From: Oscillospiraceae bacterium
Lineage (GTDB): Bacteria > Bacillota > Clostridia > Oscillospirales > Ruminococcaceae
Reading direction: 5' to 3'
Assembly (NCBI GenBank): GCA_016296505.1
Contig: JAEDJD010000021.1
Location: 1 to 35,326 of the forward strand
Length of the DNA stretch: 35,326 nt
Part shown: positions 1 through 7,770 of the stretch, in pieces
How positions within the stretch are numbered: the stretch's first letter is position 1
Layout of the letters: each line of letters begins with the position of its first letter
Position numbers and translations under genes: made by a program
Notes under the pieces: generated by a model
The model's input: only the letters and a program-made list of their open reading frames with translations
Told to the model about the DNA's origin: nothing
Database searches by the model: none

Positions 1-37
1 GGGCTATGCACTTTTTCGAGCCCCTTTTATGCACTTT

Positions 38-226
38 CTACTTGACAAACACAATCCGCTTTTCTTCCAAATATTCTTCCAGACAGATGCCTCTCTCGTG
101 GATTTCCGTAGCAGCCTCTACTCCTACGTAAAACACCTCCGTTTGTGTCGATGTAATTGTATTGATGTCGATTTCCGTCGAGTCGCTCGACAAATAATCA
201 TCGATTGCCTTGACATCGTCTGCTTT
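38..226 (-). pseudogene. C-terminal remnant of an unrecognised acidic protein
   Basis: Reading leftward, a 62-codon open frame without a plausible start runs from just after an in-frame TAA to a TAG. Its composition (acidic, ending EEYLEEKRIVFVK) looks like real coding sequence and it lies antisense to the doubtful N-terminal extension of the next gene. I infer the tail of a gene whose front was lost. I do not recognise the family. Confidence 0.35.
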
Positions 227-238
227 TTATGCTATGCT
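210..238 (+). promoter_or_regulatory. Sigma-A promoter for the AlbA-domain gene
   Basis: TTGACA (210-215), a 17-base spacer and TATGCT (233-238). Predicted transcription start is about 245, so any start codon upstream of that in the long frame cannot be used from this promoter. Confidence 0.6.
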
Positions 239-247
239 GTTATCGAG

Positions 248-1693
248 GTGAGAAACATATCTATCCCGATCAATATAGACGATCTGCTGAACAGACGGGT
301 CGTAGAATCCACCAGAATCGAATTCAAGAGCGATTTCAACCCGCCCCCCATCATTCATTCTATCTGCGCTTTCGCAAATGACATTGACAATATGGGCGGC
401 GGATATATTCTTGTCGGTGTGGAAGAACAGGACGGTGCGCCTGTATTCCCGGTCAAAGGAATTCCACAGGAGCGACTCGACGGCATTATGAAAGACCTGA
501 TAGGATATTGCCGGTGCATTGAACCGCTTTACAATCCAATCGTAGAGCCGATTCTTTTTCAAGGTGTCTACATCCTCGTGATCTGGGTACCGGGCGGATA
601 CGGCAGAGAAGCAAGCAAGTCCACGAAGTTTTACTACATCCGCAAATTCAGCAGTACGCTGAAGGCATCGCCGGAAGAGGAAAAGGAGCTGTTCTACATT
701 TCCACAGACATTCCGTTTGATGACCGGCCGAATCTTGCAGCGGAGGTATCCGATCTTGACATTGGCTTGATGCGCAGCCACCTGAAGGAGAGCGGCAGCG
801 CCTTATATGAACGCTCCATGCATATGGATGCATTGGATATTGCAAGGGACTTGCAGCTCATTTCCGAACCGTCCGAAAGATTGAAATCGCTGAATGTCGG
901 CATCCTGATGTTTTCCGAGCAGCCGGAGCGGTATTTCCGGTATGCCAGAATCGAGGTCGTTGATATTCCGGATCCGACCGGTACAAACATGACGGAAAAG
1001 ACGTTCACAGGTCCGATCCAGAGGCAGCTCCGGGATGCGCTTTCGTATCTGAAGAACTACATCATCAAGGAAGCCACGATCAAAGATCCGCAGAAAGCGG
1101 AGGCGAAAAAAATATACAACTACCCGTTTGCTGCGATCGAGGAGATCCTGTCCAATGCGGTCTACCACCGTTCTTATCAGGTGAACGAACCGATCACGGT
1201 ACGCATTAACCCTGAATCAATCGAGATCACCAGCTTTCCTGGATTTGACAGGAGCATTTCAGATGAAAGTATTGCACAGCTCGTCATTCGCTCGAAGATC
1301 TATCGCAATAGAAGGATCGGCGATTTTCTGAAAGAGCTGAAGCTGATCGAGGGCAGAAACACCGGTTTTCCAACTGCGATGCAGGCTCTGAACGAAAACG
1401 GTTCTGAGATGCTGCGGTTTGAGATGAACCCGGAGCGGGATTATCTGACGGTCACGATTCCGGTGCATCCTTATTTTCTTCCAAAGAACAGCAGTTCCAA
1501 AAATGCTGCATACGAAAAGAAGATCCTGTCGCTGCTGACCGAGAAGCCACGCTCTTTGACGGAGCTTGCGCTTGCTATGGGATATAAGGGTATCACTGCC
1601 AAGCTCAGCCGGTCAGTCAATACCATGCTGAATCACGGTACGATCTACAAGATCATTGATACGGATAATGCTATAAAGCTGTCTGTGAAATAA
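248..1693 (+). CDS. AlbA_2/Schlafen-type putative DNA-binding regulator with GHKL-like ATPase region
   Basis: The protein starts with an AlbA_2 (Schlafen-like) domain (DLLNRRVVESTRIEFKS, then GGGYILVGVEE). It continues with the HATPase_c_4 region typical of 'RecG-like' transcriptional regulators (FAAIEEILSNAVYHRSY, then RNRRIGDFLKELKLIEGRNTG) and ends in a short winged-helix-like tail. Family members are putative ATP-binding transcriptional regulators, often in accessory DNA; the ligand is unknown. The frame is open from an ATG at 29, but the first 73 codons overlap an antisense remnant and the promoter, so I cut at GTG 248. A GAGGTGAG motif (245-252) would instead suit ATA 257, so the true start is unresolved. 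A strong terminator follows at once. Confidence 0.7.
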   Translation: MRNISIPINIDDLLNRRVVESTRIEFKSDFNPPPIIHSICAFANDIDNMGGGYILVGVEEQDGAPVFPVKGIPQERLDGIMKDLIGYCRCIEPLYNPIVEPILFQGVYILVIWVPGGYGREASKSTKFYYIRKFSSTLKASPEEEKELFYISTDIPFDDRPNLAAEVSDLDIGLMRSHLKESGSALYERSMHMDALDIARDLQLISEPSERLKSLNVGILMFSEQPERYFRYARIEVVDIPDPTGTNMTEKTFTGPIQRQLRDALSYLKNYIIKEATIKDPQKAEAKKIYNYPFAAIEEILSNAVYHRSYQVNEPITVRINPESIEITSFPGFDRSISDESIAQLVIRSKIYRNRRIGDFLKELKLIEGRNTGFPTAMQALNENGSEMLRFEMNPERDYLTVTIPVHPYFLPKNSSSKNAAYEKKILSLLTEKPRSLTELALAMGYKGITAKLSRSVNTMLNHGTIYKIIDTDNAIKLSVK

Positions 1694-1697
1694 TGCT

Positions 1698-1731
1698 GAA
1701 AGCGCACTGCTCTTGGTGCGCTTTCTTTTTT
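1698..1731 (+). terminator. Rho-independent terminator
   Basis: Ten-base perfect stem GAAAGCGCAC / GTGCGCTTTC with an 8-base loop, followed by six T. It ends the AlbA-domain gene. Confidence 0.85.
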
Positions 1732-1732
1732 A

Positions 1733-1905
1733 TCATATTGGCTTGCCTCCCTTGAGCCTGATAATTTGCTGATTCCGACTTCCTCTGAATGCAAGTGAGA
1801 TATCCTTCTGTTCTAACAGGAACGGACCGTCTACAAGTACATCAACATATCTGAGAATCTCAGCACCCTGCAGCATCTCGTAGGTGTATGCTGAATCGGG
1901 AACAC
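1733..1905 (-). pseudogene. nrdG: C-terminal remnant of anaerobic ribonucleotide reductase activase
   Basis: Read leftward, the frame ends with the hallmark tail of NrdG, the radical-SAM activase of class III ribonucleotide reductase: YVDVLVDGPFLLEQ, KDISLAFRGSRNQQII, then RLKGG and a TGA stop. Only about 57 residues remain. The CxxxCxxC radical-SAM motif and the rest are missing, and the frame runs into unrelated sequence near 1905. It is a decayed fragment, cut where the rightward ATPase remnant begins. Confidence 0.75.
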
Positions 1906-1909
1906 CGCC

Positions 1910-2318
1910 ATATGAAGTAACAGAAAGCCATTACAAAAAGGTACTGTCAGATACAGTATTTACTGATAAAGTCAATGAAAAGCTTGAAGCTACTCTGTTT
2001 ACAGAAGAAAAGGGCCGTAGCAATTACCACATTATAGCCTTAATACTTGCGTATCTTTACTATGTAGAACCGAATGAGAAGGGGTATACTAATGCTGATT
2101 TGCTAAAGGTTGCCGAAGAATATCACATCAACCGTGTGCTTTCTCTAAAGCCGGAACAGCTCTCAGAAATGCTGAACGAGATGTGGGATCTGAATGTTAT
2201 TACTGTCATGGATGACCATTATCGCTTCTCTACAGACGGATTCCGTAAACTGCTTGGCAGCAAAGAAACAGTTGAAAACAGCATGGGAGACTATTTTGAG
2301 GAAGGAGCTGCGGTATGA
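1910..2318 (+). pseudogene. C-terminal fragment of a probable P-loop ATPase
   Basis: An open frame of about 136 residues contains a helical winged-helix-like end (YHIIALILAYLYYV, LSEMLNEMWDLNVITVMDDHYRFSTDGFRKLL) and an acidic tail. I infer the C-terminal end of a large ATPase from a multi-gene defence or conflict operon. No Walker motifs remain and no start is supported. The stop overlaps the ATG of the next frame (ATGA, 2315-2318), showing that both came from one operon. The exact family is not identified. Confidence 0.5.
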
Positions 2319-2743
2319 CTGGCGGACTTTGGTGGAAACGGCTTGTCAACTCAGTACGATTTCTCGATGACATTCAGGATACGCTTGTTGATGACAAGTC
2401 TGCAGTGCTTTTGTTTGATGCAGATATTCCGTGGAAAGACATCATGATTGAGACCATAGAAGGACGAATGGCGGATAGAATTGATAATAAAACCTTTGAC
2501 GTGCTGGATGTGTCAGCTGTAGATTCACCAGGAACATATCTTATGGAACGATACTGCAGTAATATAGGTGCGTCTTCTGTTCAACCTGGGTTATCTTCAA
2601 CAGAAATCTCAAAACAGTTAATTTCTAAAGTTAAGGAGCATTTCATCGAAACACTAGGACGGCCAGAATTATTGAACCGTATAGGCGATAATATTGTTGC
2701 CTTTAAGCAATACGGATGCTGCACATATAGCAATTATGGTTGA
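2315..2743 (+). pseudogene. Chimeric remnant: small conflict-operon protein fused to ClpB-like ATPase piece
   Basis: Residues 1 to about 84 (WWKRLVNSVRFLDDIQDTL, then AVLLFDADIPW) look like the N-terminus of a genuine gene coupled to the frame before it. From about residue 85 (SNIGAS) to 130 (RPELLNRIGDNIVAF) the text is that of a Clp/AAA+ ATPase, normally found as TSN(I/L)GA and RPEFLNRID. Walker A and B are absent. The last residues leave frame and meet the start of a leftward secreted-protein gene. I read it as two gene fragments joined by deletion. Confidence 0.5.
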
Positions 2744-2758
2744 AATCTTCTTTCTCAT
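2669..2758 (-). pseudogene. Beheaded secreted-protein gene: signal peptide only
   Basis: Leftward ATG at 2758 with an AAAGGGTGGG ribosome binding site opens MRKKISTIIAICAASVLL, a clean signal-peptide start. After about 18 codons the frame enters the reverse complement of the ATPase fragment and stops at residue 29. The intact promoter upstream (2825-2853) shows this was once an expressed exported protein. Its mature part is gone. Confidence 0.55.
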
Positions 2759-2824
2759 ATTTGCCCACCCTTTCAAATCACATTACGAGCTTACGACTAT
2801 GATGATAAGAATATAGATGGTAAT

Positions 2825-2853
2825 ATTATACCAATAACAACCAGATAAGTCAA
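2825..2853 (-). promoter_or_regulatory. Orphaned leftward promoter
   Basis: On the minus strand TTGACT (2853-2848), a 17-base spacer and a perfect TATAAT (2830-2825). It drives only the 29-codon signal-peptide stub at 2758. Confidence 0.65.
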
Positions 2854-2936
2854 TACACCGTATGGCAGATCAGTCAGAATGAGATTTGCTTTGGTATCGT
2901 TCATACGTGTAGTGATTTCGATTTTCTGCGCGGCTA

Positions 2937-2965
2937 TTGCTTTTTCTTTAGAAGTATGCTATACT
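2937..2965 (+). promoter_or_regulatory. Promoter of the CotH-dockerin gene
   Basis: TTGCTT (2937-2942), 17-base spacer, TATACT (2960-2965) preceded by TGC, an extended -10. Transcription should start near 2972, 55 bases before the ATG. Confidence 0.6.
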
Positions 2966-3026
2966 AAAAATTCAGATAAGTTTTGGTTGTTCATCACATT
3001 TTTTTATTTTACGGGAGGGGTTCTTT

Positions 3027-5645
3027 ATGAGATATTACATCAAATGCGCCGCCGGAGTTTTGTCGTTTATGATGGCGGCAGCGGCTTTGCCTGCAAGCTT
3101 TCGCAATGTAACCGCCGCTTCTGAAGCAGTTTTTATCAATGAGATCTGTACGCAGAATAAAAGCTGTCTTGCTGACAGCTACGGCAGCTATTCCGATTGG
3201 ATTGAACTTTATAATCAAAGCGATGCCGAAATTGATATTTCCGGCTATGGACTATCCGATAAAGCAGATTATCCGCAGCAATGGGTATTTCCGGCAGGCA
3301 CAACGATTGCGCCGAAAGGCTATTTGATTGTATTCGCGTCCAAGCAGACGTCTACTGCCAATGAAATGCATATTGGATTTTCGCTGAGCAAAAACGGCGA
3401 AACGCTTATCCTTAGCAATCCGCAAGGCGAAGCGATTCAAACTGTCACGACGCCGACGCTTGCAGAGGACGCAACCTATGGCAGAACGCAGTACAATACA
3501 TTCGAGACGATGCAGGCAACTCCCGGTACAGTGAATGCAGTGGTGATTTCTGCGCCGACTTTTTCTGCGGATTCCGGCTTTTATCAGCGTGTTTTTGCAT
3601 TGACGCTTTCGTCCGCGAATCAGGATATGATTTACTATACAACCGATGGCAGCGACCCAACTACGTCTTCGACGGCGCAGCAGTATACCGGTGCGATTAC
3701 AGTACAAGATCGTACCAATCAGCCCAATCTATACAGCAATTATGCAGAAGATGAACAATCGGCGCAATCCATCTCTCGCGGTACGGGCTATCAGAAACCG
3801 CCGTTTTCAGTTGATAAGACAACTGTTGTGCGTGCAGCAGCCAAAAGCCGTGACGGTGTGTTCAGCGACGTTGTTGACCGCACTTATTTTATAACGAACG
3901 GTAAGCTTTCCAAGTATCAGGATATGATGGTCGTTTCCCTCGTGACCAATCCGGATAATCTGTTTGATCCGGATATCGGTATTTATGTCACGGGTACGCA
4001 GTATTTGAATTGGCGAAACAGCGGCGCGTATAATCCGCAAAAGAGCGTTTGGGATACGGATAATATCACGAATTATTTTTTAAAGGGCAGAGAATGGGAG
4101 CGCGAAGCGTCTATTACCATTTTTGAAAATGGTACGCCTGTTGTCGCACAGAATATGGGCATCCGTATCAAGGGCGCATCTACGCGAAATACTTCCCAGA
4201 AAAGCTTCAATCTTTATGCGCGCAGTGATTACGGCGCGTCAAAAATCGAGTATCCGCTGCTGCCGGATAACCTAGATACGGAAGGGAATCTGATCGACAA
4301 ATACGATACAATCAGTCTGCGTTCTGTGAGCACGGAAGAACGTCTGCGCGACGGCTTTGCACAGGGAATGCTTGCTGACCGAAACGCGCTCACGACACAA
4401 AATATGAGACCCTGTGTGCTGTTTTTGGATGGCGAATACTGGGGACTCTATATGATGACTGAGAAGTTTTCGGATTATTTCATTGAGACCAATTACGGTA
4501 TTCAAAAACAGGATGTCGCCATGATTAAAAACGGCGAACTGGAAGAAGGTCCGCAGTCTGAGTATGATCGCTTTTTTGCATTTGCCAAAGAATACGCGCA
4601 GAAAGATATGACCGATTCCGCAAATTATAAAGCAGTCTGTGATTATATTGATGTGGATAGCCTGATTGAACATTATGCGGCAGGATTATATCTTGGCACA
4701 TACGATTGGCCGAACTATAATTATGGAATCTGGCGGAATATGGGTGAGGCGATTGCAGGAAATTCTTATAGCGATGGCAAGTGGCGTTTTATTACCCTTG
4801 ATCTGGATTATTCGATGGGTGCGACTTATCAGGACTTTGGCGGCGTTGAGGGCTATGCCTATGACAGCTTCCGACATATGAATATCAAGCATCAGCCGAC
4901 CGCGCTTTTCTGCAATCTGCTCAATAATACGACGTTTCGGGAACAGTTTGCCGCGGTCTACTGTGACTATGCAAACGAGGTTATGACCGCAAATAAAGCA
5001 AGCGATCGCGTTTCGTATTATCGTCAGAATTATACAGAATTGATTGCCGATTCTCTTGTGAGATGGTGGGGCTTTTACGGCGGCAGCGTAGATAGTAATC
5101 TGGAATATAATCGCAATGATTATTGGAAAAAGCTTGACAAAATACAGACCTTTTTCTCGCAGCGCGCAGGCTATACGCTGGATGATATGAAAGAATTTCT
5201 GCGCCTTTCCGGCAATCTGCAAAGCGTCACACTCAAAACCAATGGGAACGGTAGAATTCAGATCAATTCCATTACGCCTGATTGTACGAACGGCTGGACG
5301 GGTAAATATTATTCTGATTGTAATGTGACCGTGACTGCAATTCCGGATGCCGGCGCGTCTTTTGCGGGATGGGAGGGCGATTACGCCGGAAACGAAAAAA
5401 CAGTGACGATGAAGCTTTCCAAAGCAATGCGTCTACAGGCAAATTTTGCAGATCGTCCCGCCATCGGCGATGTCAATGCGGATGGTCGGGTGAATATTGC
5501 GGATGCGGTGCTTCTGCAAAAATATCTGCTGACGATGCCGGACGCCAAGCTTACGGATTGGAAGGCTGCTGATCTGGATGAAAACGGTATCCTGAATACT
5601 ACGGATCTGGTCTTGTTGAAACGCGAACTGCTTTCCGGCAGCTAA
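3027..5645 (+). CDS. Secreted CotH-kinase-like protein with C-terminal dockerin
   Basis: An 872-residue exported protein; the ATG follows a GGGAGGGG site. A signal peptide (about 1-32) precedes a lamin-tail domain (about 33-140, FINEICTQN, WIELYN) and a chitobiase/HEX-type beta domain (about 178-285, IYYTTDGSDP). A CotH-like region spans about 300-640 (RIKGASTRNTSQKSF, FLDGEYWGLYMMTEK, WRFITLDLDYSMG 586-598). A WEGDYAGNEKTVTM-type repeat (about 725-795) and a type I dockerin follow (GDVNADGRVNIAD, then LDENGILNTTD), both calcium loops intact. CotH proteins are atypical protein kinases; dockerins bind cohesins of cellulosomes. I infer a cohesin-anchored CotH-type protein; kinase activity and target are unknown. 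Confidence 0.85.
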   Translation: MRYYIKCAAGVLSFMMAAAALPASFRNVTAASEAVFINEICTQNKSCLADSYGSYSDWIELYNQSDAEIDISGYGLSDKADYPQQWVFPAGTTIAPKGYLIVFASKQTSTANEMHIGFSLSKNGETLILSNPQGEAIQTVTTPTLAEDATYGRTQYNTFETMQATPGTVNAVVISAPTFSADSGFYQRVFALTLSSANQDMIYYTTDGSDPTTSSTAQQYTGAITVQDRTNQPNLYSNYAEDEQSAQSISRGTGYQKPPFSVDKTTVVRAAAKSRDGVFSDVVDRTYFITNGKLSKYQDMMVVSLVTNPDNLFDPDIGIYVTGTQYLNWRNSGAYNPQKSVWDTDNITNYFLKGREWEREASITIFENGTPVVAQNMGIRIKGASTRNTSQKSFNLYARSDYGASKIEYPLLPDNLDTEGNLIDKYDTISLRSVSTEERLRDGFAQGMLADRNALTTQNMRPCVLFLDGEYWGLYMMTEKFSDYFIETNYGIQKQDVAMIKNGELEEGPQSEYDRFFAFAKEYAQKDMTDSANYKAVCDYIDVDSLIEHYAAGLYLGTYDWPNYNYGIWRNMGEAIAGNSYSDGKWRFITLDLDYSMGATYQDFGGVEGYAYDSFRHMNIKHQPTALFCNLLNNTTFREQFAAVYCDYANEVMTANKASDRVSYYRQNYTELIADSLVRWWGFYGGSVDSNLEYNRNDYWKKLDKIQTFFSQRAGYTLDDMKEFLRLSGNLQSVTLKTNGNGRIQINSITPDCTNGWTGKYYSDCNVTVTAIPDAGASFAGWEGDYAGNEKTVTMKLSKAMRLQANFADRPAIGDVNADGRVNIADAVLLQKYLLTMPDAKLTDWKAADLDENGILNTTDLVLLKRELLSGS

Positions 5646-5713
5646 TATCGAAATGTCTTGTACTGATTGGCGCGGAATTCCACAGTTTATCATGAAAATG
5701 GAGGATGGTTGCT

Positions 5714-6895
5714 GTGAAAAGAAAGCTTATCCTTAATATGTTATCCATTACAAGCGCTTTGGCGATGTTCCTTCCATCATTGAAAAGTATTGGCTATGCA
5801 GACGATTCAGAGCGTTCAGTATATACGATGGCAGATATCTGTGCATTGCAGGATTTTCTGCTTACGAAAGATACGGATGTGCTCATAGATCATGACTATG
5901 ACTTGAATGATGATGGTATATGGAATGCTGTTGATCTCTGTTTTATGAAACGTCAATTTTCCGCTGCTGAACACCGTACCATATCTGTTTCCAATAGCCA
6001 AGAACTGCAAATGGCGCTTGCAGAGGTACAGCCAGGTGATACGATACTGCTCAGTCCCGGAACATATCAGACCGATCAATCGGGAAAAAGTGCATCGTTT
6101 TTTTGCGCACAGGTTTCCGGAACTGAAAAATTACCGATCACTTTAAAAAGTGCCGTTCCGGAAAATCCAGCAGTTTTATCAGGAAATGAAAGCTCTAAAA
6201 ATATCGTATTGTATATTATTGGCGAATACTGGAATATTGAGAATCTGATTTGCTGCAATGCGAAAAAAGGAATTATGCTGGATCAGGCGAGCCATTCGGT
6301 CATCAGAAATGCGGTCGTATATCACATCGGCGAGGAGGGCATCCATCTGCGTGATGGAAGCAGTGAATGTCAGGTGCTGAATTGTCGCGTGTATGATACG
6401 GGATTATCGACGCCGCAGTATGGCGAGGCGATTTATATTGGCAGTGCGAAATCGACAACAGGATACAGCTATGAATGCCATAATAATCTTGTAAGCGGAT
6501 GTATTCTCGGTCCGAATGTGGCAGCGGAGCACGTCGATGTGAAAGAATATACAACTGGAAATATTATCGAGAACTGTGTGATGTACGGCGGCGGTATGAC
6601 GGCAACGGATAGCTTTGTGGATATCAAAGGCAATCATGTTGTTGTCAGAGGAAATACCTGCGACGCGCAGGGAAATACAAATATTACGGATGCGTTTCAG
6701 GTGCGTTCGCAGGTTGACGGCTGGGGAATTGACAATCTGGTTCATGGAAATACCGTCACGTTTGCGGGAGAGACAGAATATGTTGTGCGCAGTTGGCGAG
6801 GTTCTTCATGTACTGTTTATGATAATATACGACAGCCCGAAAATCCATCCATGATGTATCGCGCATACAGCGGCAGTACGATTACCGAACAATAA
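5714..6895 (+). CDS. Secreted right-handed beta-helix protein with N-terminal half-dockerin
   Basis: The GTG at 5714 is preferred over the ATG at 5705 because GGAGG (5700-5704) lies 9 bases before the GTG but touches the ATG. The product, about 393 residues, has a signal peptide ending SIGYA. Next comes a dockerin-like segment in which only the second calcium loop (DLNDDGIWNAVD) is complete. Then follows a parallel beta-helix of the pectate-lyase/chondroitinase type (DTILLSPGTYQT, then short N- and G-rich turns such as IIENCVMYGGG and GNTCDAQGN). Catalysis on acidic glycans is plausible, but I cannot assign catalytic residues. It follows the CotH-like gene by 68 bases without an evident terminator, so co-transcription is likely. 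Confidence 0.75.
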   Translation: MKRKLILNMLSITSALAMFLPSLKSIGYADDSERSVYTMADICALQDFLLTKDTDVLIDHDYDLNDDGIWNAVDLCFMKRQFSAAEHRTISVSNSQELQMALAEVQPGDTILLSPGTYQTDQSGKSASFFCAQVSGTEKLPITLKSAVPENPAVLSGNESSKNIVLYIIGEYWNIENLICCNAKKGIMLDQASHSVIRNAVVYHIGEEGIHLRDGSSECQVLNCRVYDTGLSTPQYGEAIYIGSAKSTTGYSYECHNNLVSGCILGPNVAAEHVDVKEYTTGNIIENCVMYGGGMTATDSFVDIKGNHVVVRGNTCDAQGNTNITDAFQVRSQVDGWGIDNLVHGNTVTFAGETEYVVRSWRGSSCTVYDNIRQPENPSMMYRAYSGSTITEQ

Positions 6896-6910
6896 TCGAA
6901 CAGAAATCAG

Positions 6911-6956
6911 AATCCCCTTGGCTGTGACAAGACTTTGCCGCAATACCAAGGGGATT
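6911..6956. terminator. Hairpin between convergent genes
   Basis: Perfect 11-base inverted repeat AATCCCCTTGG / CCAAGGGGATT with a 24-base loop, lying between the stops of two convergent genes. T-tracts are short, so termination strength is uncertain. Confidence 0.6.
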
Positions 6957-6993
6957 TCGCGCGTTTGCATGACGTCTGCTTTTGCGTTTCAAA

Positions 6994-7584
6994 TCATAAG
7001 GTTGGCGGCGATGCAACACCGGATGAATATCCGTTTGGTATATAAACTTCTTTCACGGTACATCGTCCGTAGCTTCCGTCGGTCGGGCTTCTGAACAAGG
7101 GCAGTTTGGGCGTGAAGTATGTAAATATGCCGAATAAAATTGCAATCAGACAAAGAATACAGATTGCCATATGAGAAAACCTGTATGATGGCGTATCTTC
7201 TTTGAATTTGCGCGTCTCATACATAAAGGCTGCTATGACGGATGCAAAGAAAATTGCAATATTCATCCAGTCGGGGGTTGCGCCGAACATTCCGTTCAGC
7301 GTGTAAAATAAAACTGGAATCAGGAAAAGCCCCAGCAAAGTGCTTTTTAGTTTGACATACCAGTAATTCGGATAACGTTTCCCGAGTGCCATACGCTGCA
7401 CAATTAGAAATAGGAGCGTCGGAAAGAAAAACAGCTTCATATGTTCCCATGTGGATTCATTGACTGCTGAAAACAGCGATATCACTGTGTTGTGCGTCCA
7501 GTCATACAAGAAATGCAGCAGAACGCCGAGCGCTGATACAATCACAATGCCGATTGTTTGCCAGAATATGAGATTTCGTTTCAT
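6994..7584 (-). CDS. DUF6512-type polytopic membrane protein
   Basis: A 196-residue protein with five or so hydrophobic segments (about 8-25, 50-65, 85-105, 107-123, 135-157). The conserved string SAVNESTWEHMKLFFFP (about 38-54) matches my memory of the DUF6512 family, a group of Firmicute membrane proteins of unknown function. The ATG at 7584 follows GGGGTGG. It is transcribed against the dockerin genes on either side and need not share their function. Confidence 0.7.
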   Translation of the reverse strand: MKRNLIFWQTIGIVIVSALGVLLHFLYDWTHNTVISLFSAVNESTWEHMKLFFFPTLLFLIVQRMALGKRYPNYWYVKLKSTLLGLFLIPVLFYTLNGMFGATPDWMNIAIFFASVIAAFMYETRKFKEDTPSYRFSHMAICILCLIAILFGIFTYFTPKLPLFRSPTDGSYGRCTVKEVYIPNGYSSGVASPPTL

Positions 7585-7661
7585 ATGCCACCCCGATTCA
7601 ATTGAATGATACCATTCTATTGACGGACTGTGTGTTTTATGACATATGAACGCCCAATCTG

Positions 7662-7692
7662 CCCTGCATACATGAGAAAAAGCAATGCAGGG
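7662..7692. promoter_or_regulatory. Inverted repeat touching the -35 of the LRR-dockerin promoter
   Basis: CCCTGCAT (7662-7669) and ATGCAGGG (7685-7692), perfect 8-base arms 15 bases apart, ending one base before the -35 hexamer at 7694. Its position suits an activator or repressor site; the binding protein is unknown. Confidence 0.4.
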
Positions 7693-7693
7693 A

Positions 7694-7722
7694 TTGACTT
7701 TCTATTTACCTCGTGCTATAAT
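7694..7722 (+). promoter_or_regulatory. Strong promoter of the LRR-dockerin gene
   Basis: TTGACT (7694-7699), 17 bases, TATAAT (7717-7722) with TGC just before it. Confidence 0.8.
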
Positions 7723-7770
7723 GACTAAAAGCATACAACTGTTTTTTATTTTTGTAAAGGAGGATGTCAG

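Noticed and set aside
1..38. Two TATGCACTTT copies 24 bases apart at the window edge
   Set aside because: Too short and too few to interpret; the left context is missing.
29..247. N-terminal extension of the AlbA-domain protein from ATG 29
   Set aside because: It precedes the promoter, overlaps an antisense coding remnant and does not look like the family.
227..781. 184-codon leftward frame inside the AlbA gene
   Set aside because: Shadow of the real gene in another frame; no ribosome site and no family features.
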